Shown: one piece after another, positions 16,280 to 25,554 of the stretch
Layout: each line of letters opens with the position of its first letter
Position numbering within the stretch: position 1 is the stretch's first letter
From: Breoghania corrubedonensis
GTDB taxonomy: Bacteria > Pseudomonadota > Alphaproteobacteria > Rhizobiales > Stappiaceae
Length of the DNA stretch: 64,000 bases
Reading direction: 5' to 3'
Assembly (NCBI RefSeq): GCF_003053845.1
Contig: NZ_QAYG01000005.1
Location: 124,001-188,000 of the forward strand
The notes under the pieces: model-generated
The model's input: only the letters and a program-made list of their open reading frames with translations
What the model was told of the DNA's origin: nothing
The model's database searches: none
Position numbers and translations under genes: made by a program

Positions 16280-16477
16280 TCAGCGGCGATACATCCACCA
16301 GATGATCGCGCCGGCCGGGACCGTCCACAGAAGTCCGGCGACAAGATAGTAGGCGATGCGGGTCAGCTCCGAGGCGTTCTGCATCGTCATGTCGCCGATA
16401 ACGGCGGCGACGAAGGCGTAGACGACCACGAAGACGACCAGCACGATTGTGCCGAAGAGACGTTTGAGCGGCGGCAT
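16280..16477 (-). CDS. DUF2842 small membrane protein
   Basis: 65 aa with two hydrophobic segments: residues about 7-29 (Val/Phe-rich) and 40-61, ending in WWMYRR. Length and pattern match DUF2842, a small alphaproteobacterial inner-membrane family with no assigned role. The start at 16477 follows AAGGACC. It is convergent with the AEC transporter and divergent from ctaA. Confidence 0.8.
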   Translation of the reverse strand: MPPLKRLFGTIVLVVFVVVYAFVAAVIGDMTMQNASELTRIAYYLVAGLLWTVPAGAIIWWMYRR

Positions 16478-16701
16478 GAAAGGTCCTTGGCACGGGGCGG
16501 CAAACAGCGGGCGGGCTCGACATGAACCGTCCGGGACCCTGTTTAGCTGCCGTCAGGGGCGAAAGTCGAGGGGACGTTGGGCGGAGGCGGCATCTGACCG
16601 GGGAATGCGGCCCGTCATCCCCGTCTTGCCCCGCGGCGCGGTTCGGGCTAGGTCGAATTGCCCGGATACGAGGGCCGGGGGGAGAGGGAAAGCAAGAACC
16701 G

Positions 16702-17787
16702 ATGAACGCCGAAACCACGTTGAACGGAACCCTGGAGACGTCATCGGCCGTGCGCGGTCGCAAGGGTGTGCGGCTGTGGCTCTATGCCATCGTCTTGCTG
16801 GTCTTCGCCATGGTGATGCTGGGCGGGGCGACGCGGCTCACCGATTCCGGCCTCTCCATCACCGAATGGAAGCCCATACACGGCGTCATCCCGCCGCTCA
16901 GCCAGTCCGACTGGGACGAGGAATTCGCCAAGTACAAGCTCTCGCCCCAATATGAGCGCGTCAACAAGGGCATGAGCCTCGGCGAATTCAAGAACATCTT
17001 CTGGTGGGAATGGGCGCACCGGTTCCTCGGTCGCTTCGTCGGGTTCGTCTTCTTCGTGCCGCTGGTGTTCTTCTGGGCAACCCGTCGTATCGAACCGTGG
17101 CTGAAGCCGCGCCTTGTCGTGCTGTTCGCCATGGGCGGTTTTCAGGGCGCGATTGGCTGGTGGATGGTCGCCTCCGGCCTCGTCGACCGCGTCGATGTCA
17201 GCCAGTACCGGCTCGCGGTTCACCTGACGTTCGCCTGCGGAATTCTTTCCTATGCGCTCTGGCTCGCGCAGCGCCTGTCGCCGGCCGACGCGGAGGTTGC
17301 CGCCCACGCGCCCCCCTCGGGACGCCGCCGGGCGTTCCTGCTGGTCGGGCTCGGATTCCTTCAGATTTTCCTGGGCGGACTGGTGGCGGGACTGCACGCG
17401 GGGCTGACCTACAACACCTGGCCGCTGATGGATGGCGACCTCGTGCCCTCCGGTCTGCTGATGATGCACCCGGGCTGGGTGAATTTCTTCGAGAACATCA
17501 CCACCGTGCAGTTCCAGCACCGCTGCGGCGCCTACCTGCTGCTCGCGGTCGCGCTGTGGCACTGGTGGGCCATGCGCGGCAGCGCCGCCTCGCGACGGCT
17601 CAAATGGGGCGCCGCGCATGCGGTCTGGGCGATCCTCATACAGGCCATGCTCGGCATCACGACGCTGCTGCTGGTGGTGCCCTTCTGGTTCGCGCTCGCC
17701 CATCAGGCGCTCGCCGTTCTGGTCCTGATGTCGCTCGTTGTCCACGCCGCGCGGTTTTTCCCCGCCAACACGGCCCGCGGGATCTGA
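16702..17787 (+). CDS. ctaA: Heme A synthase CtaA
   Basis: 361 aa with eight membrane helices in two four-helix halves. Key markers are GGATRLTDSGLSITEWKPI at the N-terminus, the first haem ligand region (WWEWAHRFLGR), HLTFACG, the AGLHAGLTYNTWP loop, and the second pair, VQFQHRCGAYLL and FALAHQALA. It oxidises the C8 methyl of haem O to a formyl group to make haem A for aa3-type cytochrome oxidase. Length and motifs fit the alphaproteobacterial type 2 enzyme. The ATG at 16702 was chosen because family alignment begins about there. An in-frame start at 16522 would add a non-homologous, Arg- and Gly-rich 60 residues. Confidence 0.95.
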   Translation: MNAETTLNGTLETSSAVRGRKGVRLWLYAIVLLVFAMVMLGGATRLTDSGLSITEWKPIHGVIPPLSQSDWDEEFAKYKLSPQYERVNKGMSLGEFKNIFWWEWAHRFLGRFVGFVFFVPLVFFWATRRIEPWLKPRLVVLFAMGGFQGAIGWWMVASGLVDRVDVSQYRLAVHLTFACGILSYALWLAQRLSPADAEVAAHAPPSGRRRAFLLVGLGFLQIFLGGLVAGLHAGLTYNTWPLMDGDLVPSGLLMMHPGWVNFFENITTVQFQHRCGAYLLLAVALWHWWAMRGSAASRRLKWGAAHAVWAILIQAMLGITTLLLVVPFWFALAHQALAVLVLMSLVVHAARFFPANTARGI

Positions 17788-17940
17788 CGGATCGGCCGCA
17801 TGCCATATTTCGAATTTGTTCGAGAACCGGACGGCCGCGGCGGATATTCCGTCGCGGCTCCCGGCATTCTTAACAGTATTTTTATCTGAGCCTCCGTAGA
17901 AGTCCGGATATTTCAAACGCTGGTTTGGGAGGCCCGCAAC

Positions 17941-19290
17941 GTGCTGAGAACAACAACAACCGATACCCTGGACATCGAGAACCGGTTGTCCTTCGCCTCC
18001 TTTTCGGCGCAAGACCGCCTGGCGCTGACGCAGGTCTGGCCGCAGGTCGAGGCGAAGATGCCGGGTGTGCTTGACCGGTTCTACGAGCATCTGGGGCAGT
18101 TCGACAAAACCCGCTCCATGGTCGGGCGGGACACGAGCGGGCTGAAGTCGGCGCAGATGCGGCACTGGAAACTGTTGTTCAACGCCCCCTTCGCGCAGGA
18201 ACACGTCGCCAGTATCGTGCGCATCGGGCGGGCACACTACGGCATCGGCATGGAGCCGCGCTGGTACATTGCCGGCTATCAGCGGATCATGGTGGAACTG
18301 CTGTCGATCGTCGGCCGCTCCGGGTTTCTGCGCGCCAACCGTTCGGTGATGGCCAACCGGGCGATCATGCGTGCGATCATGCTCGATCTCGATCTGTCGC
18401 TCGCCGTCTACGAGCAGATGAACGCCGAGGCCCGTCAGGACCGCATGCGCCGGCGCGAGGAAGCAATCCATGTATTGGAGGGGGCGACGGAAACCTCGCT
18501 GTCGCGCATTGGCGACGTGATGCAGGCGATGCGGGAGATGGCGGGGACGCTCGGCCACGTGGCCACCGAGACCAAGACCATGGCCGACGGCGTGGGCAGC
18601 GAACTGGAACGCGCCAGCGAGGGGGTTTCGGCGAGTGCGCAGGCCTCCGACGATCTCACCCGGGCGGTCGCCTCGATCCGCGATCAGTCCGACAAGGCGA
18701 CGCACCTTGCCGGCGACAGTCACGAGCGGGCGACGGCGACGCGCGCCACGGTGCACGACCTCGCCGATGCCGCCGACCGTATCGGTTCCGTGCTCTCGCT
18801 GATCAGCGATATCGCCGGCCAGACCAGCCTGCTGGCATTGAATGCCACCATCGAGGCGGCGCGCGCCGGGGAAGCTGGCCGGGGGTTTGCGGTCGTCGCG
18901 GTGGAGGTGAAGAAGCTCGCCGAGCAGACCTCGAGCGCCACGGAAGAAATCGCCGCCCAGATCGAGGCGATCCAGAAGTCGACGGCGCGCACGGTCGACG
19001 AGATCGAGGGCATCGTCACGTCCACTACCGAGATTACCGGCATTTCAGGCGAGATCGGCACGTCGATCGCCGGCAACATGCTGGCGATAGGCGATATTTC
19101 GGCGAACATGCAGACAACGGCGGCCGCCACCCAACGTGTCGCGGGCAATCTCGGCGAGCTGCGCAACGTCGCGGGCGAGACGCTTGCGGCAAGTGAGGGC
19201 GTCGGCGGTTCGGTCGACACGGTCGGCGGTGAGCTTGAGGCGCTGCGCAAGGAAATCGGCGCGTTCTTCGACCGCATCCGGGCGGCGTGA
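17941..19290 (+). CDS. Globin-coupled methyl-accepting chemotaxis protein (HemAT-like aerotaxis sensor)
   Basis: 449 aa with a GTG start and no membrane helix, so it is a soluble receptor. Residues about 1-170 form a protoglobin/sensor-globin domain. The haem-proximal His is His99 in [20 protein letters not shown], the F-helix pattern of HemAT-type sensors. A long coiled coil follows, with the conserved signalling hairpin ([24 protein letters not shown], about 298-320). It should bind O2 through haem and signal to CheA/CheW, linking oxygen to swimming; a flagellar cluster lies 31 kb away. It has no C-terminal pentapeptide for CheR/CheB tethering. No chemotaxis gene is adjacent. Confidence 0.93.
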   Translation: MLRTTTTDTLDIENRLSFASFSAQDRLALTQVWPQVEAKMPGVLDRFYEHLGQFDKTRSMVGRDTSGLKSAQMRHWKLLFNAPFAQEHVASIVRIGRAHYGIGMEPRWYIAGYQRIMVELLSIVGRSGFLRANRSVMANRAIMRAIMLDLDLSLAVYEQMNAEARQDRMRRREEAIHVLEGATETSLSRIGDVMQAMREMAGTLGHVATETKTMADGVGSELERASEGVSASAQASDDLTRAVASIRDQSDKATHLAGDSHERATATRATVHDLADAADRIGSVLSLISDIAGQTSLLALNATIEAARAGEAGRGFAVVAVEVKKLAEQTSSATEEIAAQIEAIQKSTARTVDEIEGIVTSTTEITGISGEIGTSIAGNMLAIGDISANMQTTAAATQRVAGNLGELRNVAGETLAASEGVGGSVDTVGGELEALRKEIGAFFDRIRAA

Positions 19291-19444
19291 GCGTGGGGGC
19301 GGGCTTCCCTGTTCGCGCGTCATTGCACGCTCCGATCGCTCCTGTCCGGTTTGGATCAGCGAGTGGGGTGCGAATGCTTGATCGGTCTTGGAAAACTTGA
19401 TCCAAAGCCACCGTGGACACGGATGACGCTGGAGAGTTCCGTGA

Positions 19445-19609
19445 ATGAAGCACGATATGAAACCGGACCGCAGCGGCTGCGACCGGGCAAATGACAGGGG
19501 GCGAGAGCTGATTGTGGAGCTCTGTCGCCAAACCCCGCCGGCGATGGTCCTGTTCCATGCCGGCATGCGGACGGTGAGCCCGCACGCCGTCTCGTATTTC
19601 GCGCAGTGA
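19445..19609 (+). CDS. Possible small protein (54 aa), function unknown
   Basis: An ATG at 19445 with GGAGAG 13 bases upstream opens a 54-codon frame that ends at 19609. The sequence is basic at the start (MKHDMKPDRSG), has one possible helix (RELIVELCRQTPPAMVL) and no membrane segment. No family is recognised. It sits in the only 323-nt gap here and is convergent with metY. It could be chance in this high-GC DNA. The rest of 19291-19613 shows nothing else. Confidence 0.22.
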   Translation: MKHDMKPDRSGCDRANDRGRELIVELCRQTPPAMVLFHAGMRTVSPHAVSYFAQ

Positions 19610-19613
19610 CGGT

Positions 19614-20894
19614 TCAGGCGGTCAGCGCCTGATCGATATCGGCGATGATGTCGTCCACGTCTTCCAGGCCGATTGACAGGCGCACCACCTCGGGGCCGGC
19701 GCCGGCGGCGACCTTCTGCTCGTCGGAGAGCTGGCGGTGGGTGGTGGAGGCGGGGTGGATCACCAGCGAGCGGGTGTCGCCGATATTGGCGAGATGCGAC
19801 AGCAGCTGGAGGTTGGAGACGAATTTCACGCCCGCGTCATAGCCGTCCTTGATGCCGAAGGTCAGCACCGCGCCGGCGCCCTTGGGCGCGTATTTCTTCA
19901 TCAGTTCGTGGCTGGGGCTGCTCTCCAGACCCGCATAAGAGACCCACGACACCTGCGGGTGCTTCTCGAGCCAGCTGGCGACGGCCAGCGCGTTGTCGCA
20001 ATGGCGCTGCATGCGCAGCGGCAGGGTCTCGATACCCGTCAGGATCATGAACGAGTTGAACGGCGAGAGCACCGGGCCAAGATCGCGCAGCGACAGCGCC
20101 CGCATGGCGATGGCGAAGGCGAAGTTGCCGAAGGTCTCGTGCAGCACCATGCCGTTGTACTCGGGCCGCGGCTTGGAGAGCATCGGGTAGCGATCATCGG
20201 CCGACCAGTCGAACGAGCCGCCGTCAACGATCACGCCACCCATGGAATTGCCGTGGCCGCCCATGAACTTGGTCAGCGAATGGACGACAATGTCGGCGCC
20301 GTGCTCGATCGGCCGGCACAGGTAGGGCGAGGCGAGCGTGTTGTCGACGATGAGCGGCACCCGCGCCTTCCTGGCGATAGCCGCGATGGCCGCGATGTCG
20401 GTGACGATACCGCCGGGATTGGCGATCGATTCGATGAAGATCGCCTTGGTCTTGGGCGAGAGCGCCTTCTCGAATGACGAGATGTCGTCCGGATCTGCCC
20501 ATTTCACGTTCCAGCCGAAATTCTCGAAGGAATGGCCAAACTGGTTGATGGAGCCGCCGTAAAGCTTTGTGGACGCGACGAACTCATCGCCCGGCTGCAT
20601 CAGGCCATGAAAGACCATCAGCTGCGCCGCGTGGCCGGAGGCGACCGCCAAAGCCGCCGTGCCGCCTTCCAGCGCGGCGACGCGCTCTTCCAGCACGGCC
20701 GTCGTGGGGTTGGTGATGCGGGTGTAGATGTTGCCAAAGGCCTGCAGGCCGAACAGCGAGGCCGCATGGTCGGCATCGTCGAACACGTAGGACGTCGTCT
20801 GGTAGATCGGTGTTGCGCGCGCGCCGGTCGCCGGATCGGGCTGGGCGCCGGCATGGATGGAGAGCGTGGAAAATCCCGGAGTCCTGTCGGTCAT
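19614..20894 (-). CDS. metY: O-acetylhomoserine aminocarboxypropyltransferase (sulfhydrylase)
   Basis: 426 aa. It belongs to the fold-type I PLP enzymes of Cys/Met metabolism: YVFDDADHAASLF, the NIYTRITNPTT signature, ALEGGTAALAVASG, IFIESIANPGG, and the PLP-binding Lys in VHSLTKFMGGHGNS. The internal insertion typical of O-acetylhomoserine sulfhydrylases (about 430 aa rather than about 390 for MetB/MetZ) argues for MetY. It makes homocysteine, or methionine, from O-acetylhomoserine and sulfide or methanethiol. The start at 20894 follows AAGGAAA. The CoA-binding gene lies 189 bases upstream on the same strand. No SAM-II element could be recognised in that spacer. Confidence 0.92.
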   Translation of the reverse strand: MTDRTPGFSTLSIHAGAQPDPATGARATPIYQTTSYVFDDADHAASLFGLQAFGNIYTRITNPTTAVLEERVAALEGGTAALAVASGHAAQLMVFHGLMQPGDEFVASTKLYGGSINQFGHSFENFGWNVKWADPDDISSFEKALSPKTKAIFIESIANPGGIVTDIAAIAAIARKARVPLIVDNTLASPYLCRPIEHGADIVVHSLTKFMGGHGNSMGGVIVDGGSFDWSADDRYPMLSKPRPEYNGMVLHETFGNFAFAIAMRALSLRDLGPVLSPFNSFMILTGIETLPLRMQRHCDNALAVASWLEKHPQVSWVSYAGLESSPSHELMKKYAPKGAGAVLTFGIKDGYDAGVKFVSNLQLLSHLANIGDTRSLVIHPASTTHRQLSDEQKVAAGAGPEVVRLSIGLEDVDDIIADIDQALTA

Positions 20895-21083
20895 GAAAGG
20901 TCGTTTTCCTTGTCGTTGTTCCCGCCGCGCCCGGTCTGCCCGGTCGTTCTTGCGGATCGTTGAATGTCAATCGGCGACAAAAATGCCGCTTCCTCGCCCC
21001 GAAAGCAAAGCACGCCATTCCCAATGGCCGCGAAAGGCGGCAAAGCGTTACCTCATTGGCTGCCGGATTGGCTTCCAAAGCCG

Positions 21084-21602
21084 CTACTTGCGCAGGCCCC
21101 GATGCTGGAAACCGCCGCGCATCGCCGGCCGCTTGGACGAGATCGTGCGCGAATTGACGCCCGTCCAGCCGATCTCGCCGGAAAGCCGTCCGTATTCGAT
21201 CTTGGGACAGCGGTTCATGATGACCTGCATGCCGGCTTCCTCCGCCCGCATCGCCGCCGCCTCGTGGACGACGCCGAGCTGCGTCCAGATCACCTTTGGA
21301 AGCGGGGCGAGGCCCAATGCCTCCTCGACAATGGCCGGAACAGCCTCCGAGGCGCGGAAGATGTCGACCATGTCCACCGGCCCGGGAACCTCGCCGAGGC
21401 TTGCGAAACACGGGCGGCCGAGGATCTCCTTGCCGGCCTGTCCGGGATTGACCGGAAAGACCGTGTAGCCTTTGTCGATCAGGTACTTGAGAACGAAGAA
21501 GCTCGGCCGGACCGGATTGGCGCTGGCCCCGACGATGGCGATGGTCTTGACCTCGTCGAGGATGGCGCGGATCGTTGCATCGGAATATTGATCGTGGAAC
21601 AC
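21084..21602 (-). CDS. CoA-binding domain protein (YccU-like)
   Basis: 172 aa from a GTG at 21602 (MFHDQYSD). A Rossmann-like CoA-binding fold is visible from TIAIVGASANPVRPSFFVLKYL onward, with VFPVNPGQAGKEILGRP, VDIFRASE and VIWTQLGVVHEAAA. These are conserved in the stand-alone CoA-binding (succinyl-CoA-synthetase-like) family. The role is unknown. The C-terminal 30 residues are basic and probably disordered. The start is uncertain: the frame continues to 21668 through a stretch with no family match, and the GTG has only a weak AGG site. It is divergent from marC. Confidence 0.85.
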   Translation of the reverse strand: MFHDQYSDATIRAILDEVKTIAIVGASANPVRPSFFVLKYLIDKGYTVFPVNPGQAGKEILGRPCFASLGEVPGPVDMVDIFRASEAVPAIVEEALGLAPLPKVIWTQLGVVHEAAAMRAEEAGMQVIMNRCPKIEYGRLSGEIGWTGVNSRTISSKRPAMRGGFQHRGLRK

Positions 21603-21688
21603 GTATGGACCTGAAGGTTGCTTAACATGAGCGCCGGCAACGCTATTGGCTTTGGCAAGCCGGAGCAAGCCACGGCTTTGCGGAGAGA

Positions 21689-22345
21689 GTGTTGGAGAGT
21701 TTCCTGGGGCACGCCGTTTCGGTCTTCGCCGCCTTTTTCGCGATCATGAACCCGGTCGCGAACACGCCCGTGTTCCTGTCGCTCACCTCGGGCGACGACG
21801 AGGACGTCCGCCATCTCGTCGCCTTCCGCGCTCTGGCGCTGGCATTCGCCATCGTCGTTGTCTTCGCGGTGGCGGGGAACCTGATCTTTCAGGTCTTCGG
21901 CATCACCCTGCCGGCCTTCCGCATCACCGGCGGACTGCTGGTGTTTCTCGTCGGCTATCACATGGTGCAGGGCGATGCCTCGCGCGTGCAGCAGCCTTCG
22001 AGCGAGGACAAGAAGGCGAGCCGGGAGGCGGAACTCGATGTCGCCATAGCGCCACTCGCGGTGCCGATCCTGGCAGGCCCCGGCACCATCGCGACCGCCG
22101 TCAGCTTCGCATCGGGACGCGGTGTCAGCGAACTGATGACGACGATCGCGGCCTTCTTCGTGCTGTGCGTGGTCAGCTACGGCTTTTTCCTGTTCGGCAA
22201 CCGCTTCGTCACCTATCTGGGCGCGAACGGCATCAAGATCATCACCCGGTTGATGGGGCTGATCCTGGCGGTCATCGGCACACAGATGGTGATTTCCGGC
22301 GTCAGCGGCGCTGTGGCACTGATGCAGAGCGGGCAGGCGAGTTAG
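21689..22345 (+). CDS. MarC-family integral membrane protein
   Basis: 218 aa with six predicted helices. FFAIMNPVANTPVFLSLT near the N-terminus and APLAVPILAGPGTIAT in the middle are the paired, inverted-repeat motifs of MarC/UPF0056. The ending RLMGLILAVIGTQM is also typical. The family was once linked to multiple antibiotic resistance, but that link was withdrawn and the substrate is unknown. GTG start with GGAGAG upstream. Residues between helices 3 and 4 form a charged cytoplasmic loop (SSEDKKASREAEL). Confidence 0.9.
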   Translation: MLESFLGHAVSVFAAFFAIMNPVANTPVFLSLTSGDDEDVRHLVAFRALALAFAIVVVFAVAGNLIFQVFGITLPAFRITGGLLVFLVGYHMVQGDASRVQQPSSEDKKASREAELDVAIAPLAVPILAGPGTIATAVSFASGRGVSELMTTIAAFFVLCVVSYGFFLFGNRFVTYLGANGIKIITRLMGLILAVIGTQMVISGVSGAVALMQSGQAS

Positions 22346-22418
22346 GCGAGCGGGGTTGTCGGGAGAACGAGAACGGGAAGGCCGCAAGGCCCGCTTGGCC
22401 TGCTGGAGCGCAGCCCCG

Positions 22419-23237
22419 TTACCGCCCCTCCCACTCTGGTGCGCGCTTTTCGAGGAACGCGCCGATGCCTTCCTCCGCGTCGCGGGCGAGCATGTTCTCC
22501 ACCATCACGTCGGCGCAGTAGCGGTAGGCGTCCTCAAGCGACAGTTCCGCCTGCCGGTAGAACGCCTCCTTGCCGATCTTCAGTGTCAGCGGCGATTTCG
22601 ACGCGATCATCTCGGCGTATTTCATCACGACCGTATCGAGATATTCCGACGGCACGATGCGGTTGATCAGGCCGAATTCGCGCGCCGTCGAGGCATCGAT
22701 GCTCTCGCCGGTGAGCAGCATCTCCATCGCCTGCTTGCGGTTGACATTGCGCGCCAGCGCCACCATCGGCGTGGAGCAGAAAAGCCCGATATTGACCCCC
22801 GGCGTGCAGAAGGTCGCCCGGTCGGTGGCGATCGCCAGATCGCAGGAGGCGACGAGCTGGCAGCCGGCCGCCGTCGCCACGCCGGCGACCCCCGCAATCA
22901 CCGGCTTGGGCAGCGTCACGATCTGCTGCATCAGCGCGGAGCAGCGGCCCAGGATGTCCTGGAAATAGGCGCGCCCGCGATCCCTGTCGGCGCGATGGAC
23001 GGTCATTTCCTTCAGGTCGTGGCCGGCGCAGAAGACCTTTCCGGGCGCAGCGTCGATGACGATGACCCGAACCGCGTCGTCGTCGGTGGCCTTCGACAGC
23101 GCGGAGGAGAGCGCGGCCATCATCGCTTCCGACAGCGCGTTCATGCGCTCCGGCTTGTTCAGCGTCAGGCGCAGGATCCCGCTTTCGAGCGAGGATTTGA
23201 GCGGGCTGCTCGGCAGCGTGGTCGCGGCATCGGCCAT
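22419..23237 (-). CDS. Enoyl-CoA hydratase/isomerase family protein, ECHDC3-like, lacking both canonical catalytic glutamates
   Basis: 272 aa with a full crotonase fold: RLTLNKPERMNALS, FCAGHDLKEM (first oxyanion-hole segment), KPVIAGVAGVATAAGCQLVASCDLAIA (second segment) and the C-terminal trimerisation helices. Classical enoyl-CoA hydratases have Glu in the GGCELA segment and again about 20 residues later (GQPE). Here these positions read GCQLVA and CTPGVN. So it is not a standard hydratase. The HDLKE motif and overall pattern match the ECHDC3-like group, whose activity is unclear. The start at 23237 follows GGAGGTG. It is divergent from the hotdog thioesterase. Confidence 0.85.
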   Translation of the reverse strand: MADAATTLPSSPLKSSLESGILRLTLNKPERMNALSEAMMAALSSALSKATDDDAVRVIVIDAAPGKVFCAGHDLKEMTVHRADRDRGRAYFQDILGRCSALMQQIVTLPKPVIAGVAGVATAAGCQLVASCDLAIATDRATFCTPGVNIGLFCSTPMVALARNVNRKQAMEMLLTGESIDASTAREFGLINRIVPSEYLDTVVMKYAEMIASKSPLTLKIGKEAFYRQAELSLEDAYRYCADVMVENMLARDAEEGIGAFLEKRAPEWEGR

Positions 23238-23368
23238 GGGCACCTCCATCGTGTTTCGCGCGTTATAACGCAAATCACGTCCCGTCGTCTCTCAAGGCGC
23301 TTGCGAAATCGGTCGAGATTGTCTCCCATGACGCATAGGTAAAGATGCCAATCTCACTGGGAGGAGCG

Positions 23369-23794
23369 ATGGGCACCGTGATGAACCGCGAGGAGGTCTC
23401 CGGCTTCCTCGACCGCGAGTTTCCCGAAATCAACCACGACGGACCGGCCTATTCGGTTGAATCGGTGCGTGAAAACGAAGTGGTGATCCGCCTGAACGCG
23501 CATGATCGCCACCTCAGGCCCGGGGGCACCGTGTCCGGCCCGGCGATGATGGCGCTGGCGGATCTCGCCGCCTATGTGGTGATTCTCGCCCATATCGGAC
23601 CGGTGGCGCTGGCGGTGACGACCAACCTCAACATCAACTTCCTGAAGAAGCCGGCGCCCGGCGATCTGCTGGGCACCTGCCGTCTGCTGAAGCTCGGCAA
23701 ACGGCTGGCCGTGACGGAATGCGCGATCACCAGCGAGGAAAGCGACGAGATCGTGGCTCACGCCACAGCGACCTACTCGATCCCGCCAAGGTGA
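23369..23794 (+). CDS. PaaI-type hotdog-fold thioesterase
   Basis: 141 aa. Single hotdog domain: the RPGGTVSGPAMMALADLAAYV helix carries the family's (N/D/H)-x-x-G-x-x-x-G-x-x-x-x-x-x-D pattern with Asp as the likely nucleophile-activating residue. VTTNLNINFLKKPAPGDLLG follows. The family hydrolyses acyl- or aryl-CoA esters. The ATG at 23369 is used because GGGAGGAGC sits directly upstream; an ATG at 23345 has none. The enoyl-CoA hydratase-like gene is divergent, suggesting shared acyl-CoA metabolism. Confidence 0.88.
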   Translation: MGTVMNREEVSGFLDREFPEINHDGPAYSVESVRENEVVIRLNAHDRHLRPGGTVSGPAMMALADLAAYVVILAHIGPVALAVTTNLNINFLKKPAPGDLLGTCRLLKLGKRLAVTECAITSEESDEIVAHATATYSIPPR

Positions 23795-23873
23795 GGGGGC
23801 CGCGTGGCGGCCGAACGGGACCGGCGCAGAAGGGGAGCAAGCGGCCCGTCCTTCGAGACGGACCTTTCGGCCC

Positions 23874-25073
23874 TCATGCCGATCTGGCGCGTCCCCGAAA
23901 CGAGGGGGCGACGCCCTCGCGCATCAGGAGCCGGCGCAAGGGGCCGACCCGTCCGGCGAGATAGAGCCCGAGGCCGCGCACCATCTGAATGGGAAGGAAG
24001 TCGGCCAGAAGCGTGCGGTTGAGCGTATCGACACCGAAGATGCGGGTGTCGATGTCGCCGCGCCGCGCCGCCGCGTAGGCCGACAGGGCGGCGCCGCCGC
24101 CGATATCCTGGCCGTTGGAGCGGGCGCGCTCGCAGGCGTCGCCAAGATCCGCCACATCGCGCAGCGACAGGTTGAGCCCCTGCGCGCCGATCGGCGGAAA
24201 GACATGCGCGGTTTCGCCGACGAGCGCGATCCGGTTGGCCGCCACCGTCTTCGCCTTCATGCCCGACAGCGGGAAGACCTGCCGGCCGCTTTCAAGCGTC
24301 ATCGGCCCCAGGATCGATTTGGCGTGCCGTTCGACCTCGCGCGCGAAGGCCGCATCGTCCAGCGCCTGCATCGCCACGATCTCCTTCGGCTCACCCACCC
24401 AGACGAGGCTCGACCGGTTGCCCTTCAGCGGCACCAGCGTGAAGGGGCCGTGAGGGGTATGGAATTCGGTGGATGTGTCGTCGTGCGGGCGCTGGTGCGA
24501 AAGATTGGCGACGAGCGCGGATTGGGGATAGCTCCAGCGCTGTACCGCGATGCCGGCCGCGTCGCGGGCCCGCGACGAGCGGCCGTCGCTGGCGACCAGA
24601 AGCTGAACGCGAAGCGGTGTCGCGCGGCCTTCGATATCGATTTCCACGCCATCGTCGCCGGGCCGGATCGCGTCTGCGAGCGCCTCGATGCGCGTCACGG
24701 AGGAGGCTGCCAGGGCCTTTTCGAGTACTGAATTAAGATCGTTGTTCAACACATTGTAACCGAATGCGTCGAGATCGATTTCCGCACTGTCGAAAAGGGT
24801 TTCGGGCGCACGCACGAGGCGGCCCGTGTCGTCGATGAGCCGCATCTGGCGCAAGGGGGCGGCCAGCGGCGCGATATCCTCCCATATGCCGAGATCGCCA
24901 AGGATGGCGACGGAGGCATCGAGCAGCGCGGTGGTGCGCGGATCGGCTTTCGCCCGGGGGCCGACGAGAACGGTGGAGAAACCCCGACGGGAGAGCAGGA
25001 GCGCGGCGATCATGCCTGATGGGCCGGACCCGACCACGGCGATCTCCGTCCTGTCCGCTGTCGCCTGGTTCAT
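23874..25073 (-). CDS. UbiH/UbiF/COQ6-family FAD-dependent monooxygenase
   Basis: 399 aa. N-terminal FAD-binding GSGPSG (about 15-20), the DGRSSRARDAAGI segment (DG motif), and RIALVGETAHVFPPIGAQGLNLSLRDV. In the last, the usual GDAAH is GETAH, but the HxxxPxxxQGxN part is intact. Family members hydroxylate the aromatic ring of ubiquinone precursors. Which position this paralogue acts on cannot be told from sequence. The start at 25073 has AGGAAGG about nine bases upstream; an ATG three codons earlier is possible. The gene is monocistronic and convergent with the thioesterase. Confidence 0.9.
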   Translation of the reverse strand: MNQATADRTEIAVVGSGPSGMIAALLLSRRGFSTVLVGPRAKADPRTTALLDASVAILGDLGIWEDIAPLAAPLRQMRLIDDTGRLVRAPETLFDSAEIDLDAFGYNVLNNDLNSVLEKALAASSVTRIEALADAIRPGDDGVEIDIEGRATPLRVQLLVASDGRSSRARDAAGIAVQRWSYPQSALVANLSHQRPHDDTSTEFHTPHGPFTLVPLKGNRSSLVWVGEPKEIVAMQALDDAAFAREVERHAKSILGPMTLESGRQVFPLSGMKAKTVAANRIALVGETAHVFPPIGAQGLNLSLRDVADLGDACERARSNGQDIGGGAALSAYAAARRGDIDTRIFGVDTLNRTLLADFLPIQMVRGLGLYLAGRVGPLRRLLMREGVAPSFRGRARSA

Positions 25074-25082
25074 GTTCTCCAT

Positions 25083-25554
25083 CCTTCCTGACGTCGCGGG
25101 AGAGGTGCCCGAAGGCGCCCCGCGAGGTCCGTTTCGTTTCGAAGCTTGTGTGTGGGGAAGGCTTAGGCCAGCCGTCGGGTTCCGGCAAGAGCGTGATCAT
25201 GCGAGGGGTCAGCGCGCGCGACTCACCCGCGGGCCGCCAGACCGTGCGCCCTGCGTCATTCTGCGACACGGTAAACGACTGTTGCGCGGTTTTGCCCAAT
25301 TTTTCCGGGCGGGCCGGCTGGAATGGGCGGCTTTGCGACAAGTTTTGATCGACGGCGGCGCCCAGCAATGCGAAGACATTATCCGGAGTGCCTTTGCAGG
25401 CGAAGCCGATCTGGATCAAACGATCTTTCACGTCAAGAGAGTATGGCTTCGACAGCCTATTGGTTCAAAAAGGCTGGAATGAAAGCCCGGTTGCCGTTAG
25501 GAGGCAGTCTGCTGCAACGGCGCAACCAACGCGTATCCCCGGAAAGCAAGTGAA
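25083..25554. other. Intergenic region between the UbiH-family gene and pcs (472 nt)
   Basis: No gene with a recognisable product. A 36-codon frame (ATG 25443, TGA 25551-25553) ends one base before the pcs start codon and could be a leader peptide that couples translation to pcs, but its own ribosome site is weak. The remaining sequence should hold the two divergent promoters. Confidence 0.4.

Noticed and set aside
16741-18756. 671-codon minus-strand frame across ctaA and the globin-coupled receptor
   Set aside because: It spans two unrelated, well-supported genes on the opposite strand and is Arg/His-rich, as expected for a shadow.
20895-21083. SAM-II riboswitch upstream of metY
   Set aside because: Such elements occur before Met genes in Alphaproteobacteria, but I could not find the conserved core or pseudoknot strands in this spacer. 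A cmscan would settle it.
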